Shown here: positions 54,448 to 64,000 of the stretch, in pieces | How the letters are laid out: every line of letters starts with the position of its first letter | Position numbering within the stretch: the stretch's first letter is position 1 | From: Croceicoccus gelatinilyticus | Lineage (GTDB): Bacteria > Pseudomonadota > Alphaproteobacteria > Sphingomonadales > Sphingomonadaceae | Assembly: GCF_018398395.1 (NCBI RefSeq) | Contig: NZ_JAHCBF010000004.1 | Location: 310,001 to 374,000 of the forward strand | Direction: 5' to 3' | Length of the DNA stretch: 64,000 nt | Program-made: the position numbers and the translations under genes | Notes under the pieces: model-generated | Told to the model about the DNA's origin: nothing | What the model saw: only the letters and a program-made list of their open reading frames with translations | The model's database searches: none

Positions 54448-56046
54448 TTACGCAGCCGCAAACTGGTTCATCGTGTTGTCCTTGCCGCCGGCCTTGAGGG
54501 CCGCTTCACCGGCAAAGTATTCCTTGTGGTCGTCGCCGATGTCGGAGCCGGCCATGTTCTGGTGCTTCACGCAAGCGATACCCTGGCGGATTTCCTCGCG
54601 CTGGACGTTGAGCACGTAGCCGAGCATGCCCTCTGCGCCGAAGTAGCGCTTGGCGAGGTTGTCCGTGCTCAGCGCAGCCGTGTGGTACGTCGGCAGCGTG
54701 ATGAGGTGGTGGAAGATGCCGGCCTGTGCCGCCGCGTCCTTCTGGAAGGTGCGGATGCGCTCGTCGGCTTCGGCGGCGAGATCGCTGCCGTCGTAATCCA
54801 CGCTCATCAGCTTGGCACGGTCGTAACCCGACACGTCCTTGCCTTCCGCTTCCCAGGCATCGAAGACCTGCTGGCGGAAATTCAGCGTCCAGTTGAAGCT
54901 GGGCGAGTTGTTGTAGACCAGCTTGGCATTCGGAATGACTTCGCGGATGCGGTTCACCATTCCGCCGATCTGGCCGATGTGCGGCTTTTCGGTCTCGATC
55001 CAGAGCAGGTCTGCACCGGCCTGAAGCGAAGTGATACCGTCGAGCACGCAGCGGTCCTCGCCCGTTCCCGAACGGAACTGGTAGAGGTTCGAAGGCAGGC
55101 GCTTGGGACGAAGCAGCTTGCCATCGCGGCTGATCAGGACGTCACCGTTGCCGAGGTTGCCGGCATCGACTTCATCACAGTCGAGGAACGAGTTGTACTG
55201 GTCGCCCAGGTCGCCCGGTTCCTTGGTGAACGCGATCTGCTTCGTCAGGCCAGCGCCCAGCGAGTCGGTGCGGGCGACGATGATGCCGTCATCCACGCCG
55301 AGTTCGAGGAAGGCGTAACGGATCGCGCGGATCTTCTGGTGGAAGTCCTCGTGCGGGACCGTGACCTTGCCGTCCTGGTGGCCGCACTGCTTTTCGTCAG
55401 AGACCTGGTTCTCGATCTGCAGGGCACAAGCACCGGCTTCGATCATCTGCTTGGCCAGCAGGTAGGTCGCTTCCGGGTTGCCGAAGCCGGCGTCGATGTC
55501 CGCGATGATCGGAACGACGTGCGTTTCGTAGTTGTCGATCGCGGTCTCGATGCGCTTCGCCTCAACCTCGTCACCACGCTCACGCGCTGCGTCGAGGTCG
55601 CGGAACATCATGCCGAGTTCGCGGGCGTCGGCCTGCTTGAGGAAGGTGTAGAGTTCCTCGATCAGGGCCGGAACGCTGGTCTTCTCGTGCATCGACTGGT
55701 CGGGCAGCGGGCCGAATTCGGAACGCAGCGCTGCAACCATCCAGCCCGAGAGGTAGAGGTACTTCTGACGGGTCGTGCCGAAGTGCTTCTTGATGGAGAT
55801 CATCTTCTGCTGACCGATGAACCCGTGCCAGCAGCCGAGCGACTGGGTGTAGTTCGCCGGGTCCGCGTCATAGGCGTCCATGTCCTGGCGCATGATCTTC
55901 GCGGTGTACTTCGCGATGTCGAGGCCGGTGTTGAAGCGGTTCTGCAGCTTCATGCGAGCGGCGCTTTCAGCGTCGATTGCATTCCACGGTGCGCCGTTGG
56001 CGTCGATCGTGTCCTTCAGGGACGCGATGGTCTGCTGGTAGGTCAT
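54448..56046 (-). CDS. aceA: isocitrate lyase
   Basis: 532 residues, longer than the E. coli enzyme (434), as in the larger bacterial group. The catalytic loop is KQCGHQ (in VSDEKQCGHQDGKV), the KKCGH equivalent with Lys replaced by Gln in position 2. GCWHGFIGQQKMISIKKHFG, PIIADIDAGFGNPEATYLLA, IVARTDSLGA and TLPTYHTAALSTD are also seen. It splits isocitrate to succinate and glyoxylate for growth on acetate. A RamB/ScfR-type regulator is divergent. Confidence 0.95.
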   Translation of the reverse strand: MTYQQTIASLKDTIDANGAPWNAIDAESAARMKLQNRFNTGLDIAKYTAKIMRQDMDAYDADPANYTQSLGCWHGFIGQQKMISIKKHFGTTRQKYLYLSGWMVAALRSEFGPLPDQSMHEKTSVPALIEELYTFLKQADARELGMMFRDLDAARERGDEVEAKRIETAIDNYETHVVPIIADIDAGFGNPEATYLLAKQMIEAGACALQIENQVSDEKQCGHQDGKVTVPHEDFHQKIRAIRYAFLELGVDDGIIVARTDSLGAGLTKQIAFTKEPGDLGDQYNSFLDCDEVDAGNLGNGDVLISRDGKLLRPKRLPSNLYQFRSGTGEDRCVLDGITSLQAGADLLWIETEKPHIGQIGGMVNRIREVIPNAKLVYNNSPSFNWTLNFRQQVFDAWEAEGKDVSGYDRAKLMSVDYDGSDLAAEADERIRTFQKDAAAQAGIFHHLITLPTYHTAALSTDNLAKRYFGAEGMLGYVLNVQREEIRQGIACVKHQNMAGSDIGDDHKEYFAGEAALKAGGKDNTMNQFAAA

Positions 56047-56142
56047 TGTTCAAGCCCTCACGATTCGAAAACGAGTAAATCCGATGGCCTGCTTATGATG
56101 CGGATTTGCGGCTCACGGAACGCAGGCCGGTGTCATCATGTC

Positions 56143-56154
56143 AAACTTTACAAA
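56143..56154. promoter_or_regulatory. RamB-like operator between aceA and its regulator
   Basis: AAACTTTACAAA matches the RamB box of Corynebacterium (AAAACTTTGCAAA) except for one base and an end position. It lies in the 166-bp gap between aceA and the divergent RamB/ScfR-type gene, close to the regulator start. A GTAAT direct repeat (GATGTAATGTTGTAATG) at 56160-56176 may be a second element. Confidence 0.5.
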
Positions 56155-56212
56155 AATCGGATGTAATGTTGTAATGACGCTGACTCACACGATGTGAAGG
56201 GTTTACGATTCG

Positions 56213-57643
56213 ATGGCCCGCAAGGCGCTTTTCATGGGACCGCGGCTGAAACGCGTGCGGCGCGACCTTGGCCTGACGCAGGCGAACATGGCCGCCGACC
56301 TGGACATTTCGCCCAGCTATGTCGCCTTGATGGAGCGGAACCAGCGCCCCGTTACGGCAGACCTGCTGCTGAAACTCGCGACGACTTACAAGATCGACAT
56401 TGCCAGCCTTGCCGACGACGGGGGCGAGGAACTGTCGAAGCGGCTTCAGGCGACGCTGAAGCAGCCGATCTTCGAGGACATCGACCTGCCCGCGCTCGAC
56501 AGCGCCGATATCGCCACAAGCTATCCCGGTTTTGCCGAGGCGCTGCTGCGCCTGCACACCGCCTTTACCGAGGAACAGATGGCCCACGCCCAGCGGCGCG
56601 AGATGGCGAGCGGGGAAAGCGCGCCAGCCGCGGGCAATGACCCCGTGGGCGAAGCGCGCGCGTTTCTTGCGGCTCGGCGCAACTGCTTCCCCGCACTCGA
56701 CGACCATGCCGCCGAAGTGGCGCAGGAAATGGCGGCCGCCCAGTCGCGCGAGGAATCGGTCTCGACCGACGCCCTCATCGCGCGGCTTGCGCGAAAGCAC
56801 GGGCAGAAGGTCCGCTTTTCCGACCCCGAACTGATCCTCGGATCACTACGCTGGCACGACCGGCACCGCGAACAGGTGCTGATTTCGAACCTGCTCGACA
56901 ATCCGGGCCGCCGCTTCCAGCTGGCCTTGCAGATCGCGCTGCTCGAATCGCGGCAGGTCATCCAGACGCAAGTGCTCGAAGGCCGCTTTTCAGGCGAAAA
57001 TGCCCGCCGCCTCGCCCAGCGTGCGTTAAGCGGATATTGGGCCGCCGCGCTGCTCATGCCCTATCGCCCGTTCCTGCGCGCCGCACGGCAGACGCGGCAC
57101 GATATCGAGGCCCTGTCCCGCCGCTTTGCCGCCAGTTTCGAACAGATCGCCCACCGCCTCACCACGATGGGCCGGCCGGGAGAAGAAGGCGTGCCCTTCT
57201 TCTTTCTGCGCGTCGACCGCGCGGGCAACGTGTCGAAGCGGCTGGACGGTGCAGGTTTTCCCTTCGCGCGCACTGGCGGGTCATGCCCTCTTTGGAATGT
57301 GCACGGCGTGTTTGAAACGCCGGGCCGAATCTGCCCGCAATGGCTGGAACTGCCAGAGGGCGAGAAATTCTTCTCCATCGCGCGGTCGGTCGAGGCGGGC
57401 GGCGGATCGTGGGATGCACCGCGCGCAACCCGCGCCGTGGCGCTGGCCTGTGCCGCCGAGCATGCCGGCCACGTGATCTACTCCGAAGGCCTAAATGCCG
57501 AAGATCCGACGCCAATCGGTGTGGCCTGTCGCCTGTGCCACCGCCCCCACTGCATCGCGCGTTCGGCCCCGCCGATCGGGCGCGAACTGCGGCCGGACGA
57601 CAATCGCGATACCGGGGTCCCTTTCGCCTTTGCGGGCGATTAG
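56213..57643 (+). CDS. RamB/ScfR-type XRE-family transcriptional regulator
   Basis: 476 residues. N-terminal HTH_3/XRE domain (LKRVRRDLGLTQANMAADLD, SPSYVALMERNQRPVTADLL), an ImmA/IrrE-like middle region (AAALLMPYRPFLRAARQTRH) that lacks an HExxH zinc motif, and a C-terminal short-chain fatty-acyl regulator domain. The last has conserved cysteines in SCPLWNVHGVFETPGRICPQ and CRLCHRPHCIAR. In actinobacteria RamB controls acetate and glyoxylate-shunt genes; location next to aceA points to the same role. Confidence 0.9.
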   Translation: MARKALFMGPRLKRVRRDLGLTQANMAADLDISPSYVALMERNQRPVTADLLLKLATTYKIDIASLADDGGEELSKRLQATLKQPIFEDIDLPALDSADIATSYPGFAEALLRLHTAFTEEQMAHAQRREMASGESAPAAGNDPVGEARAFLAARRNCFPALDDHAAEVAQEMAAAQSREESVSTDALIARLARKHGQKVRFSDPELILGSLRWHDRHREQVLISNLLDNPGRRFQLALQIALLESRQVIQTQVLEGRFSGENARRLAQRALSGYWAAALLMPYRPFLRAARQTRHDIEALSRRFAASFEQIAHRLTTMGRPGEEGVPFFFLRVDRAGNVSKRLDGAGFPFARTGGSCPLWNVHGVFETPGRICPQWLELPEGEKFFSIARSVEAGGGSWDAPRATRAVALACAAEHAGHVIYSEGLNAEDPTPIGVACRLCHRPHCIARSAPPIGRELRPDDNRDTGVPFAFAGD

Positions 57644-58896
57644 GCCAGTTCTTCGCCTTCGACCTGGACGATCGTTTCCTTGCGGCGGCGGAACAGCTTG
57701 CCCCGTTCCGAATAGAGGATCAGCATGAAGCCTGCGAGCGAGAGCCCGAACAGCGCCGCGCCCAGCGGCCGCGCCGTCCCGTCATAAGCCGCGCCGACCA
57801 AGGCGCCCAGCACAGCACCGCCGCCGACACGGATCGTCGTTTGCAGCGAGGAAGCCGACCCTGCGAAGTGCTTGAACGGCTGAAGCGCGATCGAGCTGAA
57901 GTTGCCGCCAAGGAACCCGATCAGCGCAAGGTTCACCGTCATCAGCGGCGCGAAGAGCCAGAAATTGTCGGGCGCAACCCATGCCGCGATCAACTGCATG
58001 AAACCGGTCGCCACGAACATCAGAAGCGCCGTGTGGCTGACCCGCCGTGCGCCGAACCTTTCGACAATGCGTGAATTCACGAAATTCGCCAGCGCCATGA
58101 ACACCGCCATCGCGCCGAACACATAGGCGAACCGTTCGCCGAGGCCGAAGTGTTCACCCACCAGCTGTTCGGCACAATTGATGTAGCCATAGAGCCCTGC
58201 GAACACGAGCGTCGCGCCGAAGATGTAGCCGAACGCGTCACGGTTGGTGATAACCAGCCCGAAATTGTGCGCCACCCGCTTGATATCCAGCGACTGCCGT
58301 TCGTGCGCGGCCAGCGTTTCGGGAAGCCGGAACAGCACCCACAGGAACATCGTGATCCCGGTGACGAACATCATTCCGAAAATGGCGCGCCACCCCGCGA
58401 CCAGCAGGATCATCTGCCCGATCGTCGGCGCCAGCACCGGAACGATCATGAAGACCACCGCGATCATGGACACGACCCGCGCCATGGCATCGCCTTCGAA
58501 GCGATCACGCACGATGGCATTGGCAACCACGCTGCCCGCCGAAGCGACCAGCCCGTTGGCAAACCGGAAAACAAGGAGCGCGTTGAAGTCGGTGATCACC
58601 ATGCAGCCGAAATCGAACAGGCAATATGTACCGATCCCGCCCAGAATAACCGGCTTGCGCCCGAACCGGTCGGCGAGAAAGCCGAATATCAGGGCCCCGA
58701 CGCCCATGCCGATCAGGTAGGTGCCGACGACAAGCTGACGCTGGTTCGGGTCTTCGACGTTCAGTTCGGCGGCAATGTCGGAAAGCGCCGGCAACATCGC
58801 GTCGATGCCCAGGGCCTGCAGCGCCATCACGAAGGCGAGCATCACCGTGAACTCGGTACGGCTCAATTCTTTGGGGGGCTTGGGCAGGCGAAACAT
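57640..58896 (-). CDS. Bcr/CflA-like MFS multidrug efflux transporter
   Basis: ATG 58896 (MFRLPKPPKELSRTEFTVML) has GAGG 6 nt upstream; an in-frame ATG lies at 58908 and the frame is open to 59082. The protein has 418 residues from 58896, twelve helices, ALGIDAMLPALSDIAAELNV and GALIFGFLADRFGRKPVILG (motif A), and a basic tail. Substrate unknown. Its stop overlaps the ScfR gene stop by 4 nt. Confidence 0.88.
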   Translation of the reverse strand: MFRLPKPPKELSRTEFTVMLAFVMALQALGIDAMLPALSDIAAELNVEDPNQRQLVVGTYLIGMGVGALIFGFLADRFGRKPVILGGIGTYCLFDFGCMVITDFNALLVFRFANGLVASAGSVVANAIVRDRFEGDAMARVVSMIAVVFMIVPVLAPTIGQMILLVAGWRAIFGMMFVTGITMFLWVLFRLPETLAAHERQSLDIKRVAHNFGLVITNRDAFGYIFGATLVFAGLYGYINCAEQLVGEHFGLGERFAYVFGAMAVFMALANFVNSRIVERFGARRVSHTALLMFVATGFMQLIAAWVAPDNFWLFAPLMTVNLALIGFLGGNFSSIALQPFKHFAGSASSLQTTIRVGGGAVLGALVGAAYDGTARPLGAALFGLSLAGFMLILYSERGKLFRRRKETIVQVEGEELA

Positions 58897-59013
58897 CGGC
58901 AGCCTCATGCGCCCGTTACCCATTTGCCGCAATGGCAAATCGGGTACCCCGTTCGTCGCGAACGGGACTTGTTCGCCTGACAAGAGGCCACGCCTTGCGC
59001 TAAGGCTCCCCCC

Positions 59014-60135
59014 GTGAGCGAGACGATCCACGACGACGATGACGAGGATGGCGAGGCCGAGGGGCTGCGCAAGATCATCCACGTCGACATGGACGCCTTC
59101 TTCGCCAGCGTGGAGCAGCGCGACGAGCCATCCTTGCGCGGAAAACCGGTTGCCGTCGGCGGATCATCGGGACGCGGCGTGGTTGCTGCCGCCAGTTACG
59201 AAGCGCGCAAGTTCGGGGTGCGTTCGGCGATGCCGTCGGTCACGGCGAAGCGTCTTTGCCCCGATCTCATTTTCCGCAAGTCGCGCTTCGACGTCTATCG
59301 CGAGGTTTCGGGCCAGATCCGCGCGATCTTTCGCGACTATACCCCGCTTGTCGAACCGCTCTCGCTGGACGAGGCCTATCTCGACGTGACCGAGGATTTG
59401 CGCGGGCTGGGTTCGGCGACCCGCATCGCGCAGGAAATCCGCCGCCGCATCCGTGAAGAAACCGGTCTCACCGCCAGTGCGGGGGTGAGCTACAACAAGT
59501 TCCTCGCCAAGCTGGCCAGCGACCAGAACAAGCCCGACGGCCTATGCGTCATCCGCCCGGGCGAAGGCGCAGCTTTCGTCGCGACGCTTCCGGTCAAACG
59601 TTTCCATGGCGTCGGCCCCAAGGGCGCGGAAAAGATGTCGCGGCTGGGTATCGAAACGGGGGCGGACCTCGTCACCAAGGATCTCGCTTTCCTGCGCGCC
59701 AATTTCGGCAGTTTCGCCGATTACCTCTATCGCGCCGCGCGCGGCATCGATCTGCGGCAGGTGCGCGCCAGCCGCAATCGCAAGTCGGTCGGCGGCGAAC
59801 GCACCTTTCATGAAGACCTGTCGAACCCTGCCGAACTGCGCGAGGCGATGGACCGCATCATCGACATCGTGTGGGAGCGGATCGAACGTGCCGAGGCGAC
59901 GGGTCGCACCGTCACGATGAAGCTCAAGTACAACGACTTCACGATCCAGAGCCGCGCCGCCACCTTGCCGCGCAGCGTCGCCGACAAGACCGAGTTCGGA
60001 CGCATAGGGCACAACCTGCTGTCCGAAATGCTGCCCCTGCCCCGCCCGATCCGCTTGATGGGGCTGACGCTTTCCAAGCTGGATGGCGCAAAGCCTTCCC
60101 GCCAAGCGGATAGCGCGCAACTGGACCTGTTCTGA
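59014..60135 (+). CDS. dinB: DNA polymerase IV
   Basis: GTG 59014 gives 373 residues. The catalytic carboxylates are in IIHVDMDAFFASVEQRD and VEPLSLDEAYLDVTEDL; SYNKFLAKLASDQNKPDG and VKRFHGVGPKGAEKMSRLGI are Y-family hallmarks, and SADKT-type little-finger sequence follows. The last residues QLDLF form a beta-clamp binding motif. It performs translesion synthesis. Confidence 0.97.
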   Translation: MSETIHDDDDEDGEAEGLRKIIHVDMDAFFASVEQRDEPSLRGKPVAVGGSSGRGVVAAASYEARKFGVRSAMPSVTAKRLCPDLIFRKSRFDVYREVSGQIRAIFRDYTPLVEPLSLDEAYLDVTEDLRGLGSATRIAQEIRRRIREETGLTASAGVSYNKFLAKLASDQNKPDGLCVIRPGEGAAFVATLPVKRFHGVGPKGAEKMSRLGIETGADLVTKDLAFLRANFGSFADYLYRAARGIDLRQVRASRNRKSVGGERTFHEDLSNPAELREAMDRIIDIVWERIERAEATGRTVTMKLKYNDFTIQSRAATLPRSVADKTEFGRIGHNLLSEMLPLPRPIRLMGLTLSKLDGAKPSRQADSAQLDLF

Positions 60136-60202
60136 CGCCCTTGCACGCTGCGAATGGATACCCACTTCCCAGCCAGCCCAACTACGCAGGACCAGAACAG
60201 GC

Positions 60203-60787
60203 ATGACCGAACGCGACGCGCACGAAAAGATCGTCCCCCTTATCGTGGAGCGCTGGTCCCCCCGCGCGTTCGACGAAACGGCCCTGCCGCTGGAAGACCT
60301 CGAAGTCATTATCGAAGCGGCCGGCTGGGCGGCATCGGCCTTTAATGCGCAGCCGTGGACTTTCCTTTATGCCCTGCGCGGGGATGAAAACTGGGATGCG
60401 TTTCTTGACCTTTTGATCCCGTTCAATCGCGGCTGGGTCGAGGCGGCGGGCGCATTGCTGTTCATCGTGTCTGATCGCGGCACGACGAAGAGCAAGGACG
60501 GATCGCCCAACCATAGCCACAGCTTCGACGCGGGCGCAGCCTGGGCCAATCTTGCCCTGCAGACGACGGCAATGGGCTATCACGCCCATGCCATGACCGG
60601 CATCGAATTCGACAAGGCCGTCGCCGCGCTCGGCATCCCCGAAACGCATCGCCTCGAAGCGGCAGTTGCGATCGGCCAGCGCGGCAGTGCGGAAAGCCTG
60701 CCCGAAGGTCTGCAGGAACGGGAACAGCCGTCAGGCCGCAAGCCCGTCGGCGAAATCATGCAGGCCGGCCCCTTCAGCGCCGACTGA
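60203..60787 (+). CDS. nitroreductase family protein
   Basis: ATG 60203 gives 194 residues. RWSPRAFDETALPLEDLEVI, AAGWAASAFNAQPWTFLYAL and GAAWANLALQTTAMGYHAHA are the FMN-binding segments of the nitroreductase fold. It reduces nitroaromatics, quinones or similar with NAD(P)H; the substrate is unknown. It starts 67 nt after dinB. Confidence 0.92.
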   Translation: MTERDAHEKIVPLIVERWSPRAFDETALPLEDLEVIIEAAGWAASAFNAQPWTFLYALRGDENWDAFLDLLIPFNRGWVEAAGALLFIVSDRGTTKSKDGSPNHSHSFDAGAAWANLALQTTAMGYHAHAMTGIEFDKAVAALGIPETHRLEAAVAIGQRGSAESLPEGLQEREQPSGRKPVGEIMQAGPFSAD

Positions 60788-60959
60788 GCCACGGGCGTGC
60801 TTTTCATGCCGCACCGCCGCGACAAATCCCGAAAGCTGATGAAATCTGAGGCTTAGGCCTTTGCGTCCCCGGAAAATGGGGTAACGTCCATTTCGATCGA
60901 AACTATTTTACGCACGGTTTGGCGCAGGTTGGCGCCTTCCGTTGCGGATACGAGATCGG

Positions 60960-62402
60960 GTGGGAAACATTCTGGCCAGCAGGCGCGCATCGATACGTTC
61001 GGCGGCACTTGTCATCGCGGCGGCTTCATTGCCGCTGGGTGGCTGTACGTCGTTGCTGGGTGAAAAACCTGCCGAACCGGGCGTTGCAGTCCCCGAAACA
61101 TGGGCGATGCCGGTCGCCCCGGTCACGGTGGATCTCGCCGAATACTGGACCTTGCTCGACGATCCGCTTGTCACCGAATTCGTCGCTGCCGCGATCGAGA
61201 ACAACCGCGATCTTGCGGCTGCCGCCGCCCGTGTGCGCATCGCCCGGGCCGGCGTAAAGGCCAGCCGGGCCAGCTATTTCCCGCAGATCGGCGCCAACGC
61301 CGGGGTGCAGCGCGACGTCGGCGACTTCGCCAGCGACGTCTATACTTTCTCCGTCGGCGCGGATGCCCGCTGGGAAATGGACCTTTTCGGGTCGATCGGG
61401 TTCGACGTCGCCTCCAGCAAGGCTGATCTGCTGGCCGCTGGCTATTCGCTGGCCGACTTGCAGCGGCTGATCGTCGGGCAAGTCGCGCAGACGACGGTTT
61501 CGGCCCGTGCACTCGCCCTGCAACTTGCCATCGCACGCGAAACACTGGCCATTCAGGACGAGAACCTGCAGATCGCCCGTTGGCGGCTTGAAGCGGGGCT
61601 GGTTTCCAGCCTCGATGTCGAACAGGCCCGCACGCAGCGCGCGCAGACCGCAGCCTCTATCCCCGCGCTCGAACGCGATCTGGCCGCGGCGGCGAACACG
61701 ATCTCCACCCTGATCGGCGAAGCGCCCGGCCCCGTTCTGGCTCGTTTCGAAGGGTCGGAGACGATCCCCGTGCCGCCCGAACTGCTCGGCTATCCAATGC
61801 CCGCCGAAGTGCTGCGCAACCGGCCCGACGTACGGCAGGCAGAAGCGATCCTGATTTCCGACACGGAGCGCATTGGCCTTGCCCGTTCGCAACTGTTCCC
61901 GATGCTGTCGCTGACCGGCAATATCGGCACTTCCGCGATCAGGACGGGCGACCTGTTCGACATCATCACCGGCGGCCTTTTCGCAGGGATCAGCCAGCTG
62001 ATCTTCGACGGCGGACGCACTGCCGCCCAGATCGAGGCTTCGCGCGCACAGGCCGCCGCCTCGCTTGCCGGGTGGGAACAGGCGATCCTGCTCGCACTCG
62101 AAGACGTGGAAACCGCCACCATTGCCCTGCGCGCCGCGCGCCAGCGGGTCGGCCTGTTTGCCGAGGCTCTGGATGCTGCCAGCAATGCGGCCCTACTTGC
62201 GCGCAGCCAGTACCAGGCCGGCCTCATCGATTTCGAAACGCTGCTGCTGGCCGAAAACCAGCTTCTGTCCGCGCGCAACGCGCTTGCCGCCAGCGAGGCG
62301 GAGCGGGCCAACGCCTTCGTGCGCCTGACGCAGGCATTGGGCGGCGGGTGGACCGACGGCGACAACGACATTCCTGAGAACCCCGAAAGGACTGGGCCAT
62401 GA
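60960..62402 (+). CDS. outer membrane efflux factor (NodT/TolC-like lipoprotein)
   Basis: GTG 60960 gives 480 residues with a lipobox LPLGGC (in ALVIAAASLPLGGCTSLLGE); an in-frame TTG at 60942 is possible. Two OEP repeats are visible: EYWTLLDDPLVTEFVAAAIE with NNRDLAAAAARVRIARAGVK, and RRPDVRQAE-type NRPDVRQAEAILISDTERIG with LGGGW at the end. It forms the outer-membrane duct for the adaptor and pump that follow. Its stop overlaps the adaptor ATG (ATGA). Confidence 0.94.
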   Translation: MGNILASRRASIRSAALVIAAASLPLGGCTSLLGEKPAEPGVAVPETWAMPVAPVTVDLAEYWTLLDDPLVTEFVAAAIENNRDLAAAAARVRIARAGVKASRASYFPQIGANAGVQRDVGDFASDVYTFSVGADARWEMDLFGSIGFDVASSKADLLAAGYSLADLQRLIVGQVAQTTVSARALALQLAIARETLAIQDENLQIARWRLEAGLVSSLDVEQARTQRAQTAASIPALERDLAAAANTISTLIGEAPGPVLARFEGSETIPVPPELLGYPMPAEVLRNRPDVRQAEAILISDTERIGLARSQLFPMLSLTGNIGTSAIRTGDLFDIITGGLFAGISQLIFDGGRTAAQIEASRAQAAASLAGWEQAILLALEDVETATIALRAARQRVGLFAEALDAASNAALLARSQYQAGLIDFETLLLAENQLLSARNALAASEAERANAFVRLTQALGGGWTDGDNDIPENPERTGP

Positions 62403-63712
62403 GCGATGCCGACACCGGGCAAGGGCCCGAAGGTATCGACGATTTCCTCGGCACGAAGCCGAAGCCGCGCTGGCGCAAGTACATGCGGTACTGGCTGCCC
62501 GCGCTCATCGTGCTCGCCCTGATCCTGCTGATCGCCCAATGTTCAAGCGGCGACGACAAGCCGCAGTATATTACCGAAGCCGTGCAGCAGCGCTCGCTCG
62601 ACCTGACGGTCACGGCCACCGGCAACTTGCGCCCGACGAACCAGGTGCAGGTCGGTTCGGAAGTGTCGGGCCGGATCGACCAGATCTATGTTGACGTGAA
62701 CGATCGCGTCACGCGCGGGCAGACGCTGGCCGTGATCAACACCGACATCATCGACGACCAGATCACGCAGGCCCGCGCCAACCTCAACGCCGCCAGCGCA
62801 CAAGTCGCACAGGCCCGCGCCACGCTGGACGTGGACGAGGCGCAGCTTGCCCGCCTGCGCAGCGTTTATGAGGCATCGGACGGCAAGGTCCCGTCGAAGA
62901 CCGAGCTGGAACAGGCCGAGGCCGCGGTAAAGCGCGACCGCGCCGCCGTCGCTTCGGCAGAAGCCAATGTGAAAGCGCAGGAAGCGCAGTTGTCGTCCGC
63001 GCTGACCAATCGTGGGCGCGCGCTGATCAGTTCGCCGGTCTCGGGCGTGGTACTCGCCCGTCAGGTCGAGCCGGGGCAGACCGTGGCGGCCAGCTTCAAC
63101 ACACCCACCTTGTTCGTAATTGCCGAAGACTTGTCGCAGATGCAGCTTCGCGTCGACATCGACGAGGCTGACGTGGGGCAAGTCGAAACGGGGCAGGACG
63201 CGACGTTCACGGTCGATGCCTATCCGGGCCGCAAGTTCCCGGCAGCGGTGGAACGCGTGAACCGAGCGTCGAGCAACATTGCGACCTCGGCCACCTCCAG
63301 CACGACGTCGAGCGCGACGAACCAGGTCGTAAGCTATGAAGCGCGCCTTGCTGTCGCCAACCCCGAAGGTCTGCTGCGTCCCGGCATGACGGCTACCGCC
63401 ACGATCGCCACGCAGAGCACGGGCAAGCGACTGCTCGTCCCCAACAGCGCGCTGCGTTTCGATCCGGGCGATGTCGGCAAGGACGAAGGCGGCGGCGTGC
63501 TCAACCCCGAGATCGGGCTGGAGCAGAACGAACAGCAAGCCACCATCGGCATCGGCAGCCGCCAGCGCGTCTATGTTCTGCAGGATGACGGCTCGCTCGA
63601 TCCGATCGATGTCGTAACCGGACAAAGCGACGGACGCCTCACGGTCGTGACTTCGGAAAACCTCAAGGCCGGCATGAAAGTCGTCACCGGCGTCGGTGCG
63701 AAAGGGCGCTGA
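62399..63712 (+). CDS. MacA-like periplasmic adaptor subunit
   Basis: 437 residues. One N-terminal helix ([17 protein letters not shown]), the biotinyl-lipoyl-like split domain ([20 protein letters not shown] and [20 protein letters not shown]), a coiled-coil hairpin between, and a beta-barrel with KGRKFPA-type segment. It is a MacA-type HlyD-family adaptor that links the inner-membrane pump to the outer membrane factor. Its TGA overlaps the next ATG (TGATG). Confidence 0.94.
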   Translation: MSDADTGQGPEGIDDFLGTKPKPRWRKYMRYWLPALIVLALILLIAQCSSGDDKPQYITEAVQQRSLDLTVTATGNLRPTNQVQVGSEVSGRIDQIYVDVNDRVTRGQTLAVINTDIIDDQITQARANLNAASAQVAQARATLDVDEAQLARLRSVYEASDGKVPSKTELEQAEAAVKRDRAAVASAEANVKAQEAQLSSALTNRGRALISSPVSGVVLARQVEPGQTVAASFNTPTLFVIAEDLSQMQLRVDIDEADVGQVETGQDATFTVDAYPGRKFPAAVERVNRASSNIATSATSSTTSSATNQVVSYEARLAVANPEGLLRPGMTATATIATQSTGKRLLVPNSALRFDPGDVGKDEGGGVLNPEIGLEQNEQQATIGIGSRQRVYVLQDDGSLDPIDVVTGQSDGRLTVVTSENLKAGMKVVTGVGAKGR

Positions 63713-64000
63713 TGGCGCAGCCGCTCATCGAACTGGAAGGGATCACCAAGACCTTCGGTGAAGGAGCGGCCGCGTTCCAGGCGCTGAAAGGCGTCGACCT
63801 TTCGATCGAGCGGGGCGATTTCGTCGCTGTCATGGGCCCGTCGGGGTCGGGCAAGTCGACAACGATGAACATTCTCGGCTGCCTCGATGTGCCGACCAGC
63901 GGGGTCTTTCGCTTCCACGGCGTGGAAGTCCAATCGCTGGACCGTGACCAGCGTTCGCTGCTGCGGCGCCGCTATCTCGGCTTCGTGTTTCAGGGGTTCA
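63712..64000 (+). CDS. MacB-like ABC transporter ATP-binding protein, cut by the window edge
   Basis: ATG 63712; the first 96 residues are visible. Walker A is GPSGSGKST (in [20 protein letters not shown]), followed by CLDVPTSG and the Q-loop region GFVFQGF at the edge. The MacB/LolD-type opening [20 protein letters not shown] supports a tripartite macrolide-type efflux system with the two genes before it. Confidence 0.93.
   Translation, partial: MAQPLIELEGITKTFGEGAAAFQALKGVDLSIERGDFVAVMGPSGSGKSTTMNILGCLDVPTSGVFRFHGVEVQSLDRDQRSLLRRRYLGFVFQGF

Noticed and set aside
54322-56166. 614-codon plus-strand frame opposite aceA
   Set aside because: Isocitrate lyase on the minus strand is complete with catalytic motifs, so this is a shadow frame.

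Overview
The window looks like a chromosomal segment of an alphaproteobacterium of the order Sphingomonadales, probably Erythrobacteraceae or Sphingomonadaceae. It has high GC, a GcrA-family cell-cycle regulator, a DUF1476 F1-ATPase zeta-type inhibitor, a CrtZ-type carotenoid hydroxylase and many Sphingomonadales-style small secreted proteins. I see no insertion sequence, prophage, CRISPR array or plasmid gene. One tRNA (Ser, anticodon CGA) is present.

Layout, left to right. 1-4.5 kb: a truncated SPFH/paraslipin gene, an exported unknown protein, a GAF-PAS-HWE histidine kinase and a YifB/ComM ATPase with a frameshift near its end. 4.6-8.3 kb: the rpmH-rnpA-yidD-yidC-engB block (ribosome, RNase P, membrane insertion). 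8.5-14 kb: an S41 peptidase lipoprotein, a GST, a Glu-rich lipoprotein, a ParA-like ATPase and an exported subtilisin. 14-17.4 kb: thrS with a downstream LuxR-DUF4019 gene; upstream of thrS is a Thr-codon-rich leader peptide with mutually exclusive hairpins, a classical transcription attenuator. 17.5-25.4 kb: an MFS pump, an alcohol dehydrogenase, OmpA with a 26-proline linker, a GFA protein, leuC, crtZ and sufE. 25.4-29.5 kb: an enlarged phage-shock (Psp) locus driven by a sigma-54 promoter and divergent pspF, with extra PspB-like coiled-coil membrane proteins.

29.9-45 kb carries the translation/RNA group rimP-nusA-ylxR-infB, then rbfA, truB, rpsO and pnp. The two parts are separated by a DUF1697 gene, three tandem RcnB-type genes, tdk, an AbgT transporter and a site-2 protease. 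45-53 kb: a methyltransferase, a second alcohol dehydrogenase, gcrA, an ABC-2 permease, hspQ, tRNA-Ser, a DNA glycosylase, leuD, the zeta inhibitor, and the bolA-grxD pair. 53-57.6 kb: a NUDIX hydrolase, isocitrate lyase (aceA) followed by a 56-residue unknown gene, and a divergent RamB/ScfR-type regulator with a RamB-like operator between them. 57.6-64 kb: an MFS pump, DNA polymerase IV, a nitroreductase and a tripartite efflux operon (outer membrane factor, MacA-like adaptor, MacB-like ATPase) cut by the right edge.

Most genes are core housekeeping functions. The most notable regulatory structure is the thrS attenuator. The most unusual gene cluster is the expanded Psp locus.
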